In this document: piece after piece, positions 1 to 12,800 of the stretch | Layout: every line of letters begins with the position of its first letter | How positions within the stretch are numbered: position 1 is the first letter of the stretch | The notes under the pieces: generated by a model | Told to the model about the DNA's origin: nothing | Seen by the model: the letters and a program-made list of their open reading frames with translations, nothing else | The model's database searches: none | Translations under genes and position numbers: made by a program | Assembly: GCF_902500225.1 (NCBI RefSeq) | Contig: NZ_LR722652.1 | Location: 310,001-374,000, forward strand | Length of the DNA: 64,000 bases | Source: Buttiauxella massiliensis | GTDB lineage: Bacteria; Pseudomonadota; Gammaproteobacteria; Enterobacterales; Enterobacteriaceae | Reading direction: 5' to 3'

Positions 1-399
1 GGCCGTGAAGTTAGCGAGCTGAAAACAATCATTCCAATCGTTGCACATCTGGTACTGACCGGTGGCTTCTTCTGCCTGAGCGCGTTGTTCTATAAACCGC
101 AAGCAGATACAAATGTCGAAGCAACTAATGCGTTCTTTAAAGATGTCGAAACCGAGTGTGTTGAAGACGACGCGCAGGACATCGTTGACCGTATGCAGCG
201 TAACAAGCTGGGTGACCTGACTATCTATATGGCGATTGGCTTGTCGGCGATGATGCTGATTCCAAACCCAATGTGGGGCCGCTTGTTGTTCCTGGCCTGT
301 GCCGCGGCGGTGTTTGCTGTCGGGTATGCGTTAAAACGCAGTGCGAAGATCGATAAAGCAGCTGTGGTTCTCAAGCCAGCAACGCAAAATAATCAATAA
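1..399 (+). CDS. Probable sodium:solute symporter, C-terminal fragment
   Basis: The reading frame is open from base 1, so the gene starts upstream of the window; a TTG at 85 is not taken as a real start. The visible 132 residues hold a hydrophobic helix (about residues 10-30), an acidic loop (residues 32-67) and two further hydrophobic stretches (about 73-106), ending in a short basic tail. A late helix, then a segment of the type YKPQ...FFKDVET, then final membrane helices is what I know from the end of many SSS/SLC5-family sodium-coupled transporters. The substrate cannot be told from this piece. A hairpin terminator follows directly. The family call is moderate; another multi-helix transporter is possible. 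Confidence 0.5.
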   Translation, partial: GREVSELKTIIPIVAHLVLTGGFFCLSALFYKPQADTNVEATNAFFKDVETECVEDDAQDIVDRMQRNKLGDLTIYMAIGLSAMMLIPNPMWGRLLFLACAAAVFAVGYALKRSAKIDKAAVVLKPATQNNQ

Positions 400-416
400 C
401 ACTATTCACTAAACTC

Positions 417-446
417 AAAAGCCACCCAATCTTCGGTGGCTTTTTT
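417..446 (+). terminator. Rho-independent terminator of the symporter gene
   Basis: GCCACC (421-426) pairs with GGTGGC (435-440) around an 8-nt loop, followed by six T residues and preceded by four A residues. It sits 20 bases after the stop codon. Confidence 0.85.
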
Positions 447-875
447 ATTTCCCGAACAACTCAAATTGTTAACATTGCTTCGTAACCAACTATTTCTATT
501 ATAATAGTTCACATAAGCAATGCGAAAGAATTGATTATTATTTAACTCAAGAAAACTTTCTTCAATTAAACCAAGCGGCTAAAAAAACGAATCTGGCCAT
601 TGATTAAGAAGCATCTTAGCCATGAAAATTAAAAGAAAATAATAACCGAACGGTTATTTATTACATTCGATTGCAATAATTTGGCAATTTCTGCTGCAAT
701 TATGTTTTCAGCACCTCCGAACACCTCCCCACAAAAAACCGCAAAGCACGCTAAGAATAATCTCAGATACATTCGTAAATATTATGTAATGAGGTGATCT
801 AATACATTCATACTATGTAAATCAGATGTATCATTACCGTTAATGCTACCGAGGCCGCTAACAGAGTGATGCGCT
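447..875 (+). promoter_or_regulatory. Long AT-rich upstream region of the giant-protein gene
   Basis: This 430-bp stretch has no convincing gene. It is clearly more AT-rich than its surroundings. A TATAAT hexamer at 500-505 lies 19 bases after TTGCTT (475-480), a possible promoter but with a long spacer. A palindrome AATAACCGAACGGTTATT occupies 641-658. Just before the gene, two similar blocks of the form ATACATTC...TATGTAA occur at 767-789 and 802-820, followed by GATGTATC near 824-831. These look like protein-binding sites, and the AT-richness would suit H-NS silencing; both statements are inference. The ribosome-binding sequence before the ATG at 876 is weak (AGAG at 863-866). Confidence 0.45.
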
Positions 876-3800
876 ATGTCCAGACAAAGAAACGACAATC
901 CTACCCGTCCACGCCATCACCGTTTCGCCCTGGAGCCACGGCAGTTGTTCGATGGCGCAGCCGTCACTGAGGCTGCTCATCATGCGGATAATCCGCTTGA
1001 TACCCAGCACCACGATAACGCGCCAGACGCCTCCAAAGCGGTTTTTGTCCCACCTGCATCGGTGCCTGCACCAGCATCAATAACAGCACCGGCTCCCGCA
1101 GATGCGACTGCGCCGCATGAAGTTTATGTTGTCGATAGTCACGTCCAAAATTGGCAATCGCTGGTCAGCCAGTTGCCAGAAGGCAGCCGCGTGCTGGTGC
1201 TGGACTCTCAGCACTCCGGGCTTGAGCAGATTAATGAAGCGCTAAAGAACGATAAAAATATCACTGCGATTCATATCATCAGCCATGGCGCCAGCGATGA
1301 GATAACACTCGGTAGCGACAAACTTAATGACAAAACGATTGCTCAATATCAGCAGCAATTAGAAACTCTTGGCGAAAAGCTCAGTACAGACGGCGATATC
1401 TTGCTGTATGGCTGCAACGTCACGGCAAAAGACACCATCCTGATTACCCGTATGGCGGACTACACCCATGCGGATATTGCGGCTTCAAATGACGAAACGG
1501 GTAGCGCAGCAAAAGCGGCTGACTGGACACTTGAATCCCGTACCGGCGTTATCGAAACACGTTCGCTGGAGTTGGCGTACGATGGCGTGCTGCAAGCCCC
1601 TGAACTCACCACCACTAACCCGGACATGGTGGTTTCTGAGCCAAGCTCACTGCACCCAGGTGCCGAAACCGGCAGTTTCAGCGGCATAACGATTAATGCC
1701 AGTGATGCAAATGTCGCGATCAGCGTGACATTGACCAACGGTGCCGTAGGTGATTTGGTTAATGGTGCTAAATCAGGGAAGACACTGGAGTTCGTCGGCT
1801 CAGTTGCAGATGCACAAGCTTGGTTAAACTCACTTAAATTCACCGCAAGTGATACCGAACTGGGCAAACAGTCCGCCTCAACGGATGTGCAGTTTTATAT
1901 CTTAAGTTTTTCAGGCAACGATAGTCTGGTCACGCATGTCACCATCACTCCATCTAACGACCCGGTAACTGTGCCAAACAAAACCTTAATCGTGCCGGAA
2001 AGGAACGGTTCGGGCACTGTGATTACCACTCAGACACTGACTGCTATAGATCCTGATGTTTCAAGCGGTGCGCAAAGTGCCTCACAAATTGTCTACAGCC
2101 TGACGGCGATGCCGCAGTATGGCTATCTGACGTTAAACGGTAATCGTCTGGGTGTTGGCTCGGTATACACTCAGCAAGATGTGCAAAATGGCGCACTGAG
2201 ATATGTCCACACTGCGACAGGTGCGACGCAAAACACCGCCGACAGTTTTTCTGCCAACGTGAATGATGGGGCAACACCTATCAACCTTTCCGATAAGGTC
2301 ACGGTCACGCTCCAGATTGCGCCAGAAAACCAGCTGCCAACCATATCGGGTGGTGGCATTGTTTTTGAAGGCCAGCCAGAAAACGCCGTTAATACCGGGA
2401 ATGTCGGGAAATACATTGTGGCCACCAGCGGTGGCGATACGCAAGACACCGTACTGACCTTAACCATTACATCACTGCCAGCGTTCGGCACTCTTTATTT
2501 TAAGGGTTCGCCGGTGGTTCTGAATCAGCAGATTAGCTATGCCGAACGTGATCAATTGACCTATGAAAACGACGGTGCAGAAGGCAATACGCAGGACAAT
2601 TTTGGCGTGCGTGTTACTGACCAGGGCGGCGGTACAGGCGTTCCTGCCAGCAGCGATGCAGTGATTGCACTGACGATTCAACCCGTTGATGACGACCCGT
2701 ACCTCAATCCAGATTCGACATTGCATGCGCAAGTCACAACAGGCCCGAATAACGTCGTGCTGCAACCAGAAATGTTAGCGGCACTCGATAGCGACTCGTC
2801 GGCCGATCGCGTGAGTTTTATCGTTGATACCCGAGGGTTAACACACGGTTATCTGACCTTGAATGGTCTACTGATGAAAAGCGGCGACACCTTTACGATG
2901 GAAGATGTCGCCGAAGGTCGGGTTGTTTATACGCAATACATTGCTTCCAACGTCGGTGGACAAGACGTATTTAATTTCCGCGTCATCGACCACTCCACCG
3001 CATTGCGCTGGAACGCGGATGGCACAACGTTCACGCGCCAGGGTGGGATATGGGATGGCGAAAGTGCTACCGACCAGCTCACCCATATTCAATTCACCAT
3101 TGGCCTGGCTACCACTGATAACCCCAACAACCCTGACCCTGGTGGCCTGCCGGTGTTAAATGTCCCGGCAGAGACTACAAACTCGGGGTATATCGGCACC
3201 GACGTGCAAAACCCTGGCAATGCACCCCATGGCGTACTCAACGAGGGCGGGACATTAACGCTTTCAGGTACCGGGAAAATCACTGCGAATACGCCAGGCC
3301 TGAGCTATGTCGTGCAAGGCGCGACACCTGAGCAGATCGTTTATACCTTCCTCGGCAGCGCCTCCGGGCAAACCGGCCTGAGTATCCTGAAAAGTGATGG
3401 TCAGGGTGGTTATCGGGTTATCAATGCGTTCGGTACGTTTACCCAGGCCGACTTGAACCAAGGGTTAATCAGCGTTCGTCACGACGGCGGTGAAAACTTC
3501 ATGTTTGACGGCAGATTCTCGGTTTCAGCAGGCCAGGTGACGCTGGATGCACGAGGCAACCCGGTTGCGGTGACCTGGAACCCGACCATGGTCGTTTTCG
3601 TCACCCCGATTAACGATGCGCCGGTAATTGCAGGCTCTTCAAACACGATTTTAGCGGAAGGTGAAACGGTCGTTATCACCAACTCGCAGTTGCAGTTGAG
3701 CGACCCGGATGATGTAAACAGTGGCGCGTCGTGGGAAGGATCGGCTTTGCGGCCCGATGGCATTAACAATAACTACGCTTACAACAATGATGCCACCGGA

Positions 3801-6800
3801 ACGGATGCGCTGAAATTTGGCTTCCTGACGCTGCCTGCTGGAGGTGCGCTGCAATATTATAATGGCACCACTTGGGTCACCATCACCAATGCGGATATCG
3901 GCACATTGCAGCTTGATGCCAGCATTTTAAAGGAAGATGGCACCAGCGGCCTGCGTTTTGTCAGCAATGGTTCTGAAGTCCGCAGCACCAGCTTTACGAC
4001 TTATGCGGTGGACCGCTGGGGCTTGCAGTCGGCCAACAACGCCACTGTGGGCATTACCATCACCAACGTGAATGATGGCCCAAAAATCCCGCAGACCCCG
4101 GACAGCCCGGATATCGTTGTACCTCCAGATTCGCCAAACCTTGTGGGTGGTGTTGAAGGTCGCCCTCCGGCTAACAACCCGGCGACCGTGGTCGAAGGCG
4201 GCTATGTGCAAATTAATAGCTCACAGCTTCAGGCTTACGACCCGGACAGCACTCCCGAGCAGGTGCAATTTACCGTTACCACCACGCCGACGCATGGCCG
4301 CCTCGCGTACTCAACCGATGGTGTTAACTTTAGCGTCCTGGGCAACGGTTCGACCTTCACGCAGGCTGACATTAACAACGGTCGGATCTATTACCTGAAT
4401 AACGGTGATGAAGTCACCGGCAACGGCCTGAACACCGACGGCTTTAATTTCACGCTGTCTGATGGTGACAAGGAACAAGCCAACAACCACTTTGCCATTA
4501 ATGTCACGCCAACCAACGACAAACCCACTGTTACCGCGCCTTCCGGGCCGATTGATATCGGGATTTCTCAGGCAGTGAAAGGTTTTACAGTTGCCGACCC
4601 GGATATTACGGGTACGAACAGCTCGGTTAACATTCTTCAGACCACCGTACGCCTGCTGCACAGTGATGGCAGTGCCTTTAGCCAGGCTGAATATAATGGC
4701 ATCGTGCTAGCGGCAAATGCGGCAAGCGGCGCGACAATTACGGGTGGTACAAATGGTTATCTGGTGCTGACAGGCACCGTGGCGCAAATTAATAGCGCGT
4801 TGACCGGTTTAATCGTGCGTTTCCCCAACGATCGCAACGCAGTTTACCAGGTTCAGGTTATTACTGATGACCGCCTACGGACGGCAGATGGCCAGTTAAC
4901 AGGTGAAGCGAACGGCGGCCCGGTTAACCAACCGGCTAACCCGGCGTTTGGTGCATCGCCTGGCATAGTCGATAGCCAAAATTATAACTGGTATCAGAAT
5001 GCTGTTCCGGGAACGAACGGCAATATCACGGCCAACCAGGTAGTGATTAACGCCTCGTCAGTTAACGATCCAGGGCATCTGGTCGTTAACAATCCCAATA
5101 AATCGACCTTTGAAGATCAGCCGACGTTTATCGGCGGCGATTTTACTATTACCGACGTGGAATCAACGGCCTTCGGTAAGCCAGTCACCGTGACGTTAAC
5201 CGTCGCGCAAGGGCAATTGGGGATCGGCAGCTTAACCACTGATGACAGCAGCACCGTGATAAACGGCGTCTCGATTCAGGGTGATAATTCTGGAAAGCTG
5301 ATTCTTACTGGTACTGCCGACGCGATTCAGAAATTGATTAATGACCCGGCAAACGGGCTGACCTACCAAAGTGCCGCCAATGCTAACCACGACCAAAATG
5401 GTGCTGCGGCAGGCGATGTGACGCTCAATGTACATCTGGATACGTCGACGGCTACCGTCGGGGATAATTTCGATTCCCCACCTGCTGATGTAAAGATCGC
5501 ATTAACCATTATCCCGGTGAACGACCCACCAACCGTAACTGCACCTCCTGGAGCATTGTTGCTCGATAACAATGCTCCAGGAGGCAACAACGTTGGCGGG
5601 TTTGTGATTGGTGATCCTGACATTTCGGATGCAGGCGGTGTCGCAACGGGTGAAAAAGACATTGTGCAGGTCACGGTGCGCATCACCGATGAAAACGGTA
5701 ACCCACTGTCCGTGTCGCAATATCGCGACCAGCAGAACTCGGCGATCAACATTTCGTCACTCAACACCACTTCCGGTGTGATTGTCCAAACCGGTAGCCC
5801 GGATGGTGTTAATCCACCATCCAATGGGCAAAACGCTCCGTTGGTCATTACCGGCACAGTCGCGCAAATCAACGCCTACCTCGCGCAATTACAAGTCAGC
5901 ATGCGTGGCGCAATCCTTGATGATGCCGACCAGTATTTCCGCGTCGAAGTAATTGTGGATGACCGGGTACGCGATGCGAACGGCAACCTGACTAGTGGTG
6001 CCAACGGTGGCAATAACGTTGCAGCAAATGGCGTAGGAACCACGCTTCCTCCAAACACGGTTATCAGCCCTTACGCGGCAATTCCTGCCGGGCTTGAGCA
6101 AAACGTGGCATCAACTTACCGCACCGTGTTCCAGAGCAGTATTAACGACCCGGCGCAGATTGTGCTGGGCGGCAACCCGGCTCTGAGCACCAATGAAAAC
6201 AGCGCCACCGTAACGCTCCCGCCGATTACTATCAGTGATTCGGATGCGGGTAGTCAGACCATGACGGTCACCGTCAAATTGCCAAATGGCTTTGTCTTTG
6301 TTGCGCCAACCGGCAGCGGCGGCTCATTTACCGGCACGGGTACCGACACGCTCACTGTTACCGGCTCCTACGCTCAGGTAAATACTTATCTGGCGGGGCT
6401 GCGGGTGACGCTACCTGATGCACCAGGTAGTGCGAACCGTTCTGACTGGAACGGCAGTTTCGGCGTGACCGTGACGGTCAACGATGGCGGCAACTCGGGT
6501 TCGCGCCCTGGCACGCTACCCGGCAGCGCGACTAACCCGCAACAAGATCCGGGGCAAGTTTCCTACGCAGATGGCACTTCATCGGCGCTTATCACCACAC
6601 GCGCATTTACCTTCACGGTCAATGCGGTGAACGATGCACCGGTAGTGGTCGGCACGCCAACGGTAACTATACCGACCCTTGAAGAAGATACTCTCAGCGG
6701 TGCAGTGGGGGGCAAAACTGTAGGTTCACTGTTTACAGGCTTCTTTAATGACTCTCGCGACACCATCAATAACAGCGCAAATGGCGGAACTGGCGGCAGC

Positions 6801-9800
6801 AGCGCCGATTCGTTTTATGGCGTAGCCATCACTAACCACACCGCCAACGCTGCACAAGGTGAATGGCAATATTCTCTTGATGGCACCACCTGGCTGGCTG
6901 TCGGTAACCGCAGCGACGCGAATGCGCTGGTACTCACTGCCAACTCATCGCTGCGTTTTGTCCCGGCTCCGGACTATTTTGGCACTCCTTCAACGCTTGG
7001 CGTGCGCCTGGTCGAAACCAACAATAACGGCGATGTTTCAACTACGCCTGCGGTTCCAGCCAATGGTGCGGTGACAAATATCAGCGGCGCTGGTGGGCAC
7101 GGCGGCACTTCAATTTACAGTGAAGCCCTCGTCACGCTCCGCACCGATGTCACCAACATTAACGACCGGCCAACGCTTGGCGATAAAACGATTACCATCG
7201 CTGAAGATACCAACGGTACGCAAACCATCGGGAACATGTTCCAGTCGGTTTACAGTGATGCCACCGATAACCAGACCGCTATCGCAGGTGGCGGCAACGC
7301 CAGCGGCCCTCTGGGTTATATCGCGATTTACGGCGACACCACCGATGCAAGCAAAGGCCACTGGGAATACTTCAATGGCACAACGTGGGCTGCAATCCCG
7401 TCTGATGTCACTGCAAGCAATGCCTTTGTACTGGCAAGCGATACGCAGATGCGATTTGTTCCCCAGCCAGATTACAACGGGCCTGTGACCGGCGGTTTGC
7501 AGTTACGCGCCTCAGATACCACGGACACAGGGCTTGCAGGTATCACTAACGGACGGGTGAATTTCTTCGACTTTGCCAAAGACAGCGACCCGACTTCGCA
7601 CTGGTCAAATACCGCCATGCTTTCGGTCACCATCACGGCGGTAGCTGATGCCCGTGATGACACCTTCTCCACCCACTCCAACGTACCGCTGGTGATTCAG
7701 GGCACAGACCTGCTGGCTAACGACACATTCTCCAACGGAGATAAAGCCGTCACGATGGTGACTGCGCCGACAAACGGCACCCTGTCGTATGTTAATGGCG
7801 TGCTGACCTACACGCCGAACCCTGGTTTTGTGGGAACCGACAGCTATATCTATACCGTGGTAAGTGGTGGTGTGGAGGAAACCGCGAAGGTGACTATTAA
7901 CGTCACCAACCTTGCGCCAGTTGTGGGCGACGAAATTAAGAGCATTGATGAAGACACCCCAGCCTTGGGCAATGTTTTAACTAACGATCGCGACCCCGAT
8001 GGCGACGCGCTCACGGTGAAAACCTTCACTATTGATGGAAGAACTTACAATGCGGGTGACACCGCAACACTTGCTAATAACCACGGCACGCTGACCATGA
8101 ATGCCAACGGGACTTATACTTATAAGCCTGGTGACGACTGGCATGGTGATATCGCCGTTAGCTATGTGGTTACCGATGGTAATCAAAATGGTGATACCAC
8201 CGGGCAGTTGGGCGTGCATGTGGCCTCGGTTGTTGATGCCCGCGATAATATCGAAATCGAGCATACCGGTACGGTTATCACCACTGATGTGATGGCAAAC
8301 GACACGTTCGTTAACTCGGACAAAACCGTCACCAGCTTTACCCAGCCAGAAAACGGCGTGGTGACTTTGGGGGAAGACAATAAGCTGATTTACACCCCGA
8401 ATCCCGGTTTTATTGGTAGTGACAAATACACCTACACCGTGACCAGCGGCGGCATAGAAGAAGTTGCAAATGTGTTTATCTTTATGACTAACACGCCGCC
8501 AACCGCCAGCAACCAGTTTGCTGTGACAGACGAAGATACACCGGTTAGCGGTGATGTATTACGGTTACTAAGTGACCCGGACGGTGACCCGCTGCATGTG
8601 GTCGATTTCCAGATTGAAGGCTCGCCTACGAACCATCCGGCAGGTGCAACAGTGACGATTGACGGCAGTGGGACTTTCGTTCTCAATGCCAACGGCAGCT
8701 ATACCTTTACGCCTGTTAAAGACTGGAACGGTATCGTCCCGACCATCACGTTTAACGTTTCCGATGGCACTGCCACCCCGCCAACACAAAGCTCGCTGGA
8801 TATCACCGTTCGGCCAATCGTTGATATCGCCAACGACTCCGTGTCCACACATGCGGGCAAGCCGATAACCATCGATCCGTTTATCAATGACAATTTTAGC
8901 AACTCTGACAAAAAGATAACCGGCGTTACCGCGCCTGCACACGGTACGGTAACCATCAGCCCAGACGGCAAAACGGTAATCTACACGCCGAACGCCGGTT
9001 ATGTCGGTAACGATGTATTTGATTACACCGTGACCAGTGGCGGCATTGAAGAAACCGCCGCGATTACCGTCACCATGAACAATGCCGTGCCGGTGTTGCG
9101 CAGCACGGCAGGCAGCACACTCGAAGACACACAGCTGGATGGCAATCTGCTCACCACGGCAAGAGATGCCGACGTAGGTGACACTATTACGGTCACCGAT
9201 TTCACTATTGACGGCACGACGTATACGACGGGCGCTCCGGTGGTTCTCGATGGCAAAGGAACGCTGACCATCAATAGTAACGGAACTTACAGCTTTGAAC
9301 CGGTGGCCGACTGGAATGGCATAGTGCCACCGATCTCCTTCACCATCAGCGATGGCAATAACGGAGGCCAGGCGACCAGTACTCTGGTGATTCAAGTGCG
9401 GTCAGTGGTGGATATTGCCCCAGATACCGCGACGACTCATGCGGATAACTTTGTCGCCATTAACGTGCTGGGTAACGACACCTTCAGCAACGATACGCAA
9501 ATCGTCACCGCTATTCGCGACAACACCACGCTTGGGCAAGTGTTTGTGCTATCTGATAACACGATTCGCTACTCCCCACCGCCAGGATTTGTGGGCAGAG
9601 ATACATTTACGTATACCGTTACCAGCGGCGGCATTACCGAAACCAGCACCGTAACGGTCATCGTCACCAACGCCGCACCAGTCACCACCGATATGAACCT
9701 GTCTATGGATGAAGATGGCGCGCAGATTAGCGGAAGGCTGACGGTTTCCGACCCGGACTCCGACGTGGTGCGCGTGACCTCCTTCCAGGTAGATGGCATG

Positions 9801-12800
9801 AACGGTGTGTTCGCGATTAACCGATTCGGAACTGGCACCGCCGTGATTCCGGGCGTCGGCACCTTTACGCTCTCTTATGATCGTAGTTACACCTTCAAGC
9901 CCGTCGCTGACTGGAATGGCAACGTCCCGCAAATAACCTACGTAGTAACCGACGACAACGGCGACACCCAGGTTTCCGGCAAGGTGAATATTTTCGTGAA
10001 CCCTGTCGTAGATATCGCGGATGACAACATCTCGCTTCAGGCGGGAACGTCGTCTTCGGACAATCTGTTTACTAACGACAGCTTCGAGAATAGCGACAGA
10101 ACAATTACCGGCGTCACTCAGGGAACCCACGGCACCGTCGTTATCGGCAGCAATGGCATTGTGACCTACACGCCACAGCCTGATTATGTCGGAACAGATT
10201 CCTACACCTACACTGTCACCAGCGGCGGCAGAACGGAAATCGCCACCGTAAACGTAACGGTAACAAACACCGTGCCAGTAGCGGCACCCGACACGCAGAC
10301 CAATGTGGAAGACACTACGCTTGTCGGGAACGTGTTAAGCAACGATACCGACAGTAACGCCACCGACACTCTTAGCGTCACAAGCTTTACCTTGCCGGGT
10401 GAAACGGTGCCGCATTTGGCCGGGGAAACTGTCACTATTACCGGAATCGGCGCTCTTACGCTCAATGCTGACGGCAGCTATAAATTTGTACCGGTCGCTG
10501 ACTGGAACGGGGCAGTACCCGTGGTCACCTACAACATCAGCGACGGTCATATCGGCGGCACCGCCAGCAGTACGCTGACTCTTGTGGTGACCGAAGTTGC
10601 GGACATTGTTGACGATTCAAGCTCCACCCATGCCGGGGTGCCAGTAACCATCGACGTTCTCGCCAACGATAATTTCGAAAATGGCGGCAAACAGATTACG
10701 GCCACCAGCAACGGCGCATTTGGCACCACCACCATCGTTAACGGCAAAGTGGTTTACACCCCTATTGCTGGTTATGTAGGCCGCGACAGCTTCACCTATA
10801 CGGTGACAAGCGGTGGCATAAACGAAACAGCTACCGTAACCGTGGATATGACCAACACGCCACCTGTGGCGAACCCGGACACCAGCACCACGCCTGAAGA
10901 CAGCACCGCCTCCGGCAATGTGCTGGCCAACGACACCGATGCGGATAATGCCGATAAAAATGCCCTCACCGTCACCGGATTTACCGTCAACGGCACACTG
11001 TATACACCAGGCACTGCGCTCACTCTCACCGGGATGGGTGTATTGACCATGCAAGCCGATGGCCGCTGGAATTTCGTGCCGGTTGCGGACTGGAACGGCA
11101 CCTTACCGGTGGTGACTTACCAAATCAGCGATGGCAATACGGGTGGCGTTTCCAGTGCTGCACTGAGCATCACCATCTCCTCAGTACAGGATGCCTTTAA
11201 CGATACGGTTTCGGTCCACGGCAACAGCTCGGTGACAACCGATGTGTTCGCCAACGACACCTTCACCAACGGCGATAAAATTATCCAGACTGTGACTCAA
11301 GGCAGCCACGGTACGGTCACTATCGAAAACGGCAAAATTACCTACAAGCCAAACGTGGGTTATGTCGGAACAGACAGCTACACCTACACGGTGCTGAGCG
11401 GCGGGATTCAGGAAACCGCCACGGTCAGCGTCACCGTGGAAAACACCCTGCCGATGACTCGGCCTGATATCAACATCACGCCAGAAGATAATGTCGTCAC
11501 CGGTAATGTGCTGTTGAACGATTCCGATCCTGATGGTGATCCACTGACCATCACGCAGTTCAATGTCGATGGGCAGACCGCTCCGGCAGGGTATCCGGTG
11601 ATTATCGCAGGCGTGGGTGAGTTCACGTTGCGTGCCGATGGCAGCTACACGCTGACTCCGGTCGCAGACTGGAACGGCAGAGTGCCGACCATCACCTACA
11701 CGGTTAACGATGCGCTGATCGGCGGGAGCGCCACCAGCACGCTGAATATTATTGTGTCACCAGTAGTCGATGTTAATGCCGACAGCGCCACGACTCACGC
11801 AGGCAATTCGGTAACGACCGACGTGCTGGCTAACGACACCTTCAGTAATCCAGATGCCACTATCACCGCTGTTACAAACGGGACAAATGGCACTGCCACG
11901 CTGCAAAACGGCCAGATTATCTACACCCCTCGCAGCGGTTTTGTCGGCACGGATACCTACACCTACACCGTGACTAGCGGCGGGGTAACTGAAACCTCCA
12001 CCGTGACTGTTTTTGTCACCAACGACGTGCCAGTGGTTAACCCGGAAGGGGTTATCACTCCACAAGGCGAGCCTATCTCTGGCAACGTGTTAACCAACGA
12101 TCGCGACCCGAACGGCGACCCAATCCATATTTCTGGTTTCCAGGTTGGCGGCAACAGTTACAACGCGGGCGAAACAGCCGTGTTAGCGGGTGTTGGTAGC
12201 CTGACAGTTCTCAGAGACGGCAGCTATCGCTTTACCCCACTGGCCAGCTGGCGTGGCTTTGTGCCTCCGGTGACCTATACGGTGAGCGACGGCAACGAAG
12301 GCGGCGAAACCAACGGCAAACTGCGTATTCTGGTTGCACCGTCGGTGGAAATTTCGGTGCGTGAAGATGGCCTGACACCGCTTGATCCTGGTGCTCAGGA
12401 GGTTAACGGTACGCTAGATATTCTGTCGCTCGACAGGCTGCAAACGCTGACCTTCCAGGGGCGCGTTATCACCGCAGAACAGCTTCTGCGCCTGAACCCT
12501 CTGTCGCCAATTACTATCGAAACCGTAACGGGCACCATCAAGCTGCTGGCTTACTACAGTAGCGCAGACGGTGTTGCGCGGCTCGATTACAACTTCACCT
12601 TACGTGAAGCGGTGTCGCAACCGGGGCTGGCCAGTACGCACAACGACTACTCAGTCCAGGTGAACGGCACCACCATCGGGCAGCTACGCATTACCGTCTT
12701 CAATGACAACCCGAGCGCCACCGATGACAGCGCGGAGATCTTGCAGGACCAGAACCAGAAATCGGCCAGCGGTAACCTGTTTAACGATGATCGCATTGGT

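Noticed and set aside
8568-9395. 275-codon open frame on the minus strand within the giant gene
   Set aside because: It lies opposite the repeat region, has no ribosome-binding site and reads as low-complexity antisense of the repeats.
7648-12357. Regularly spaced repeats as a CRISPR array
   Set aside because: Units are about 590 bp, in frame, and encode protein repeats.
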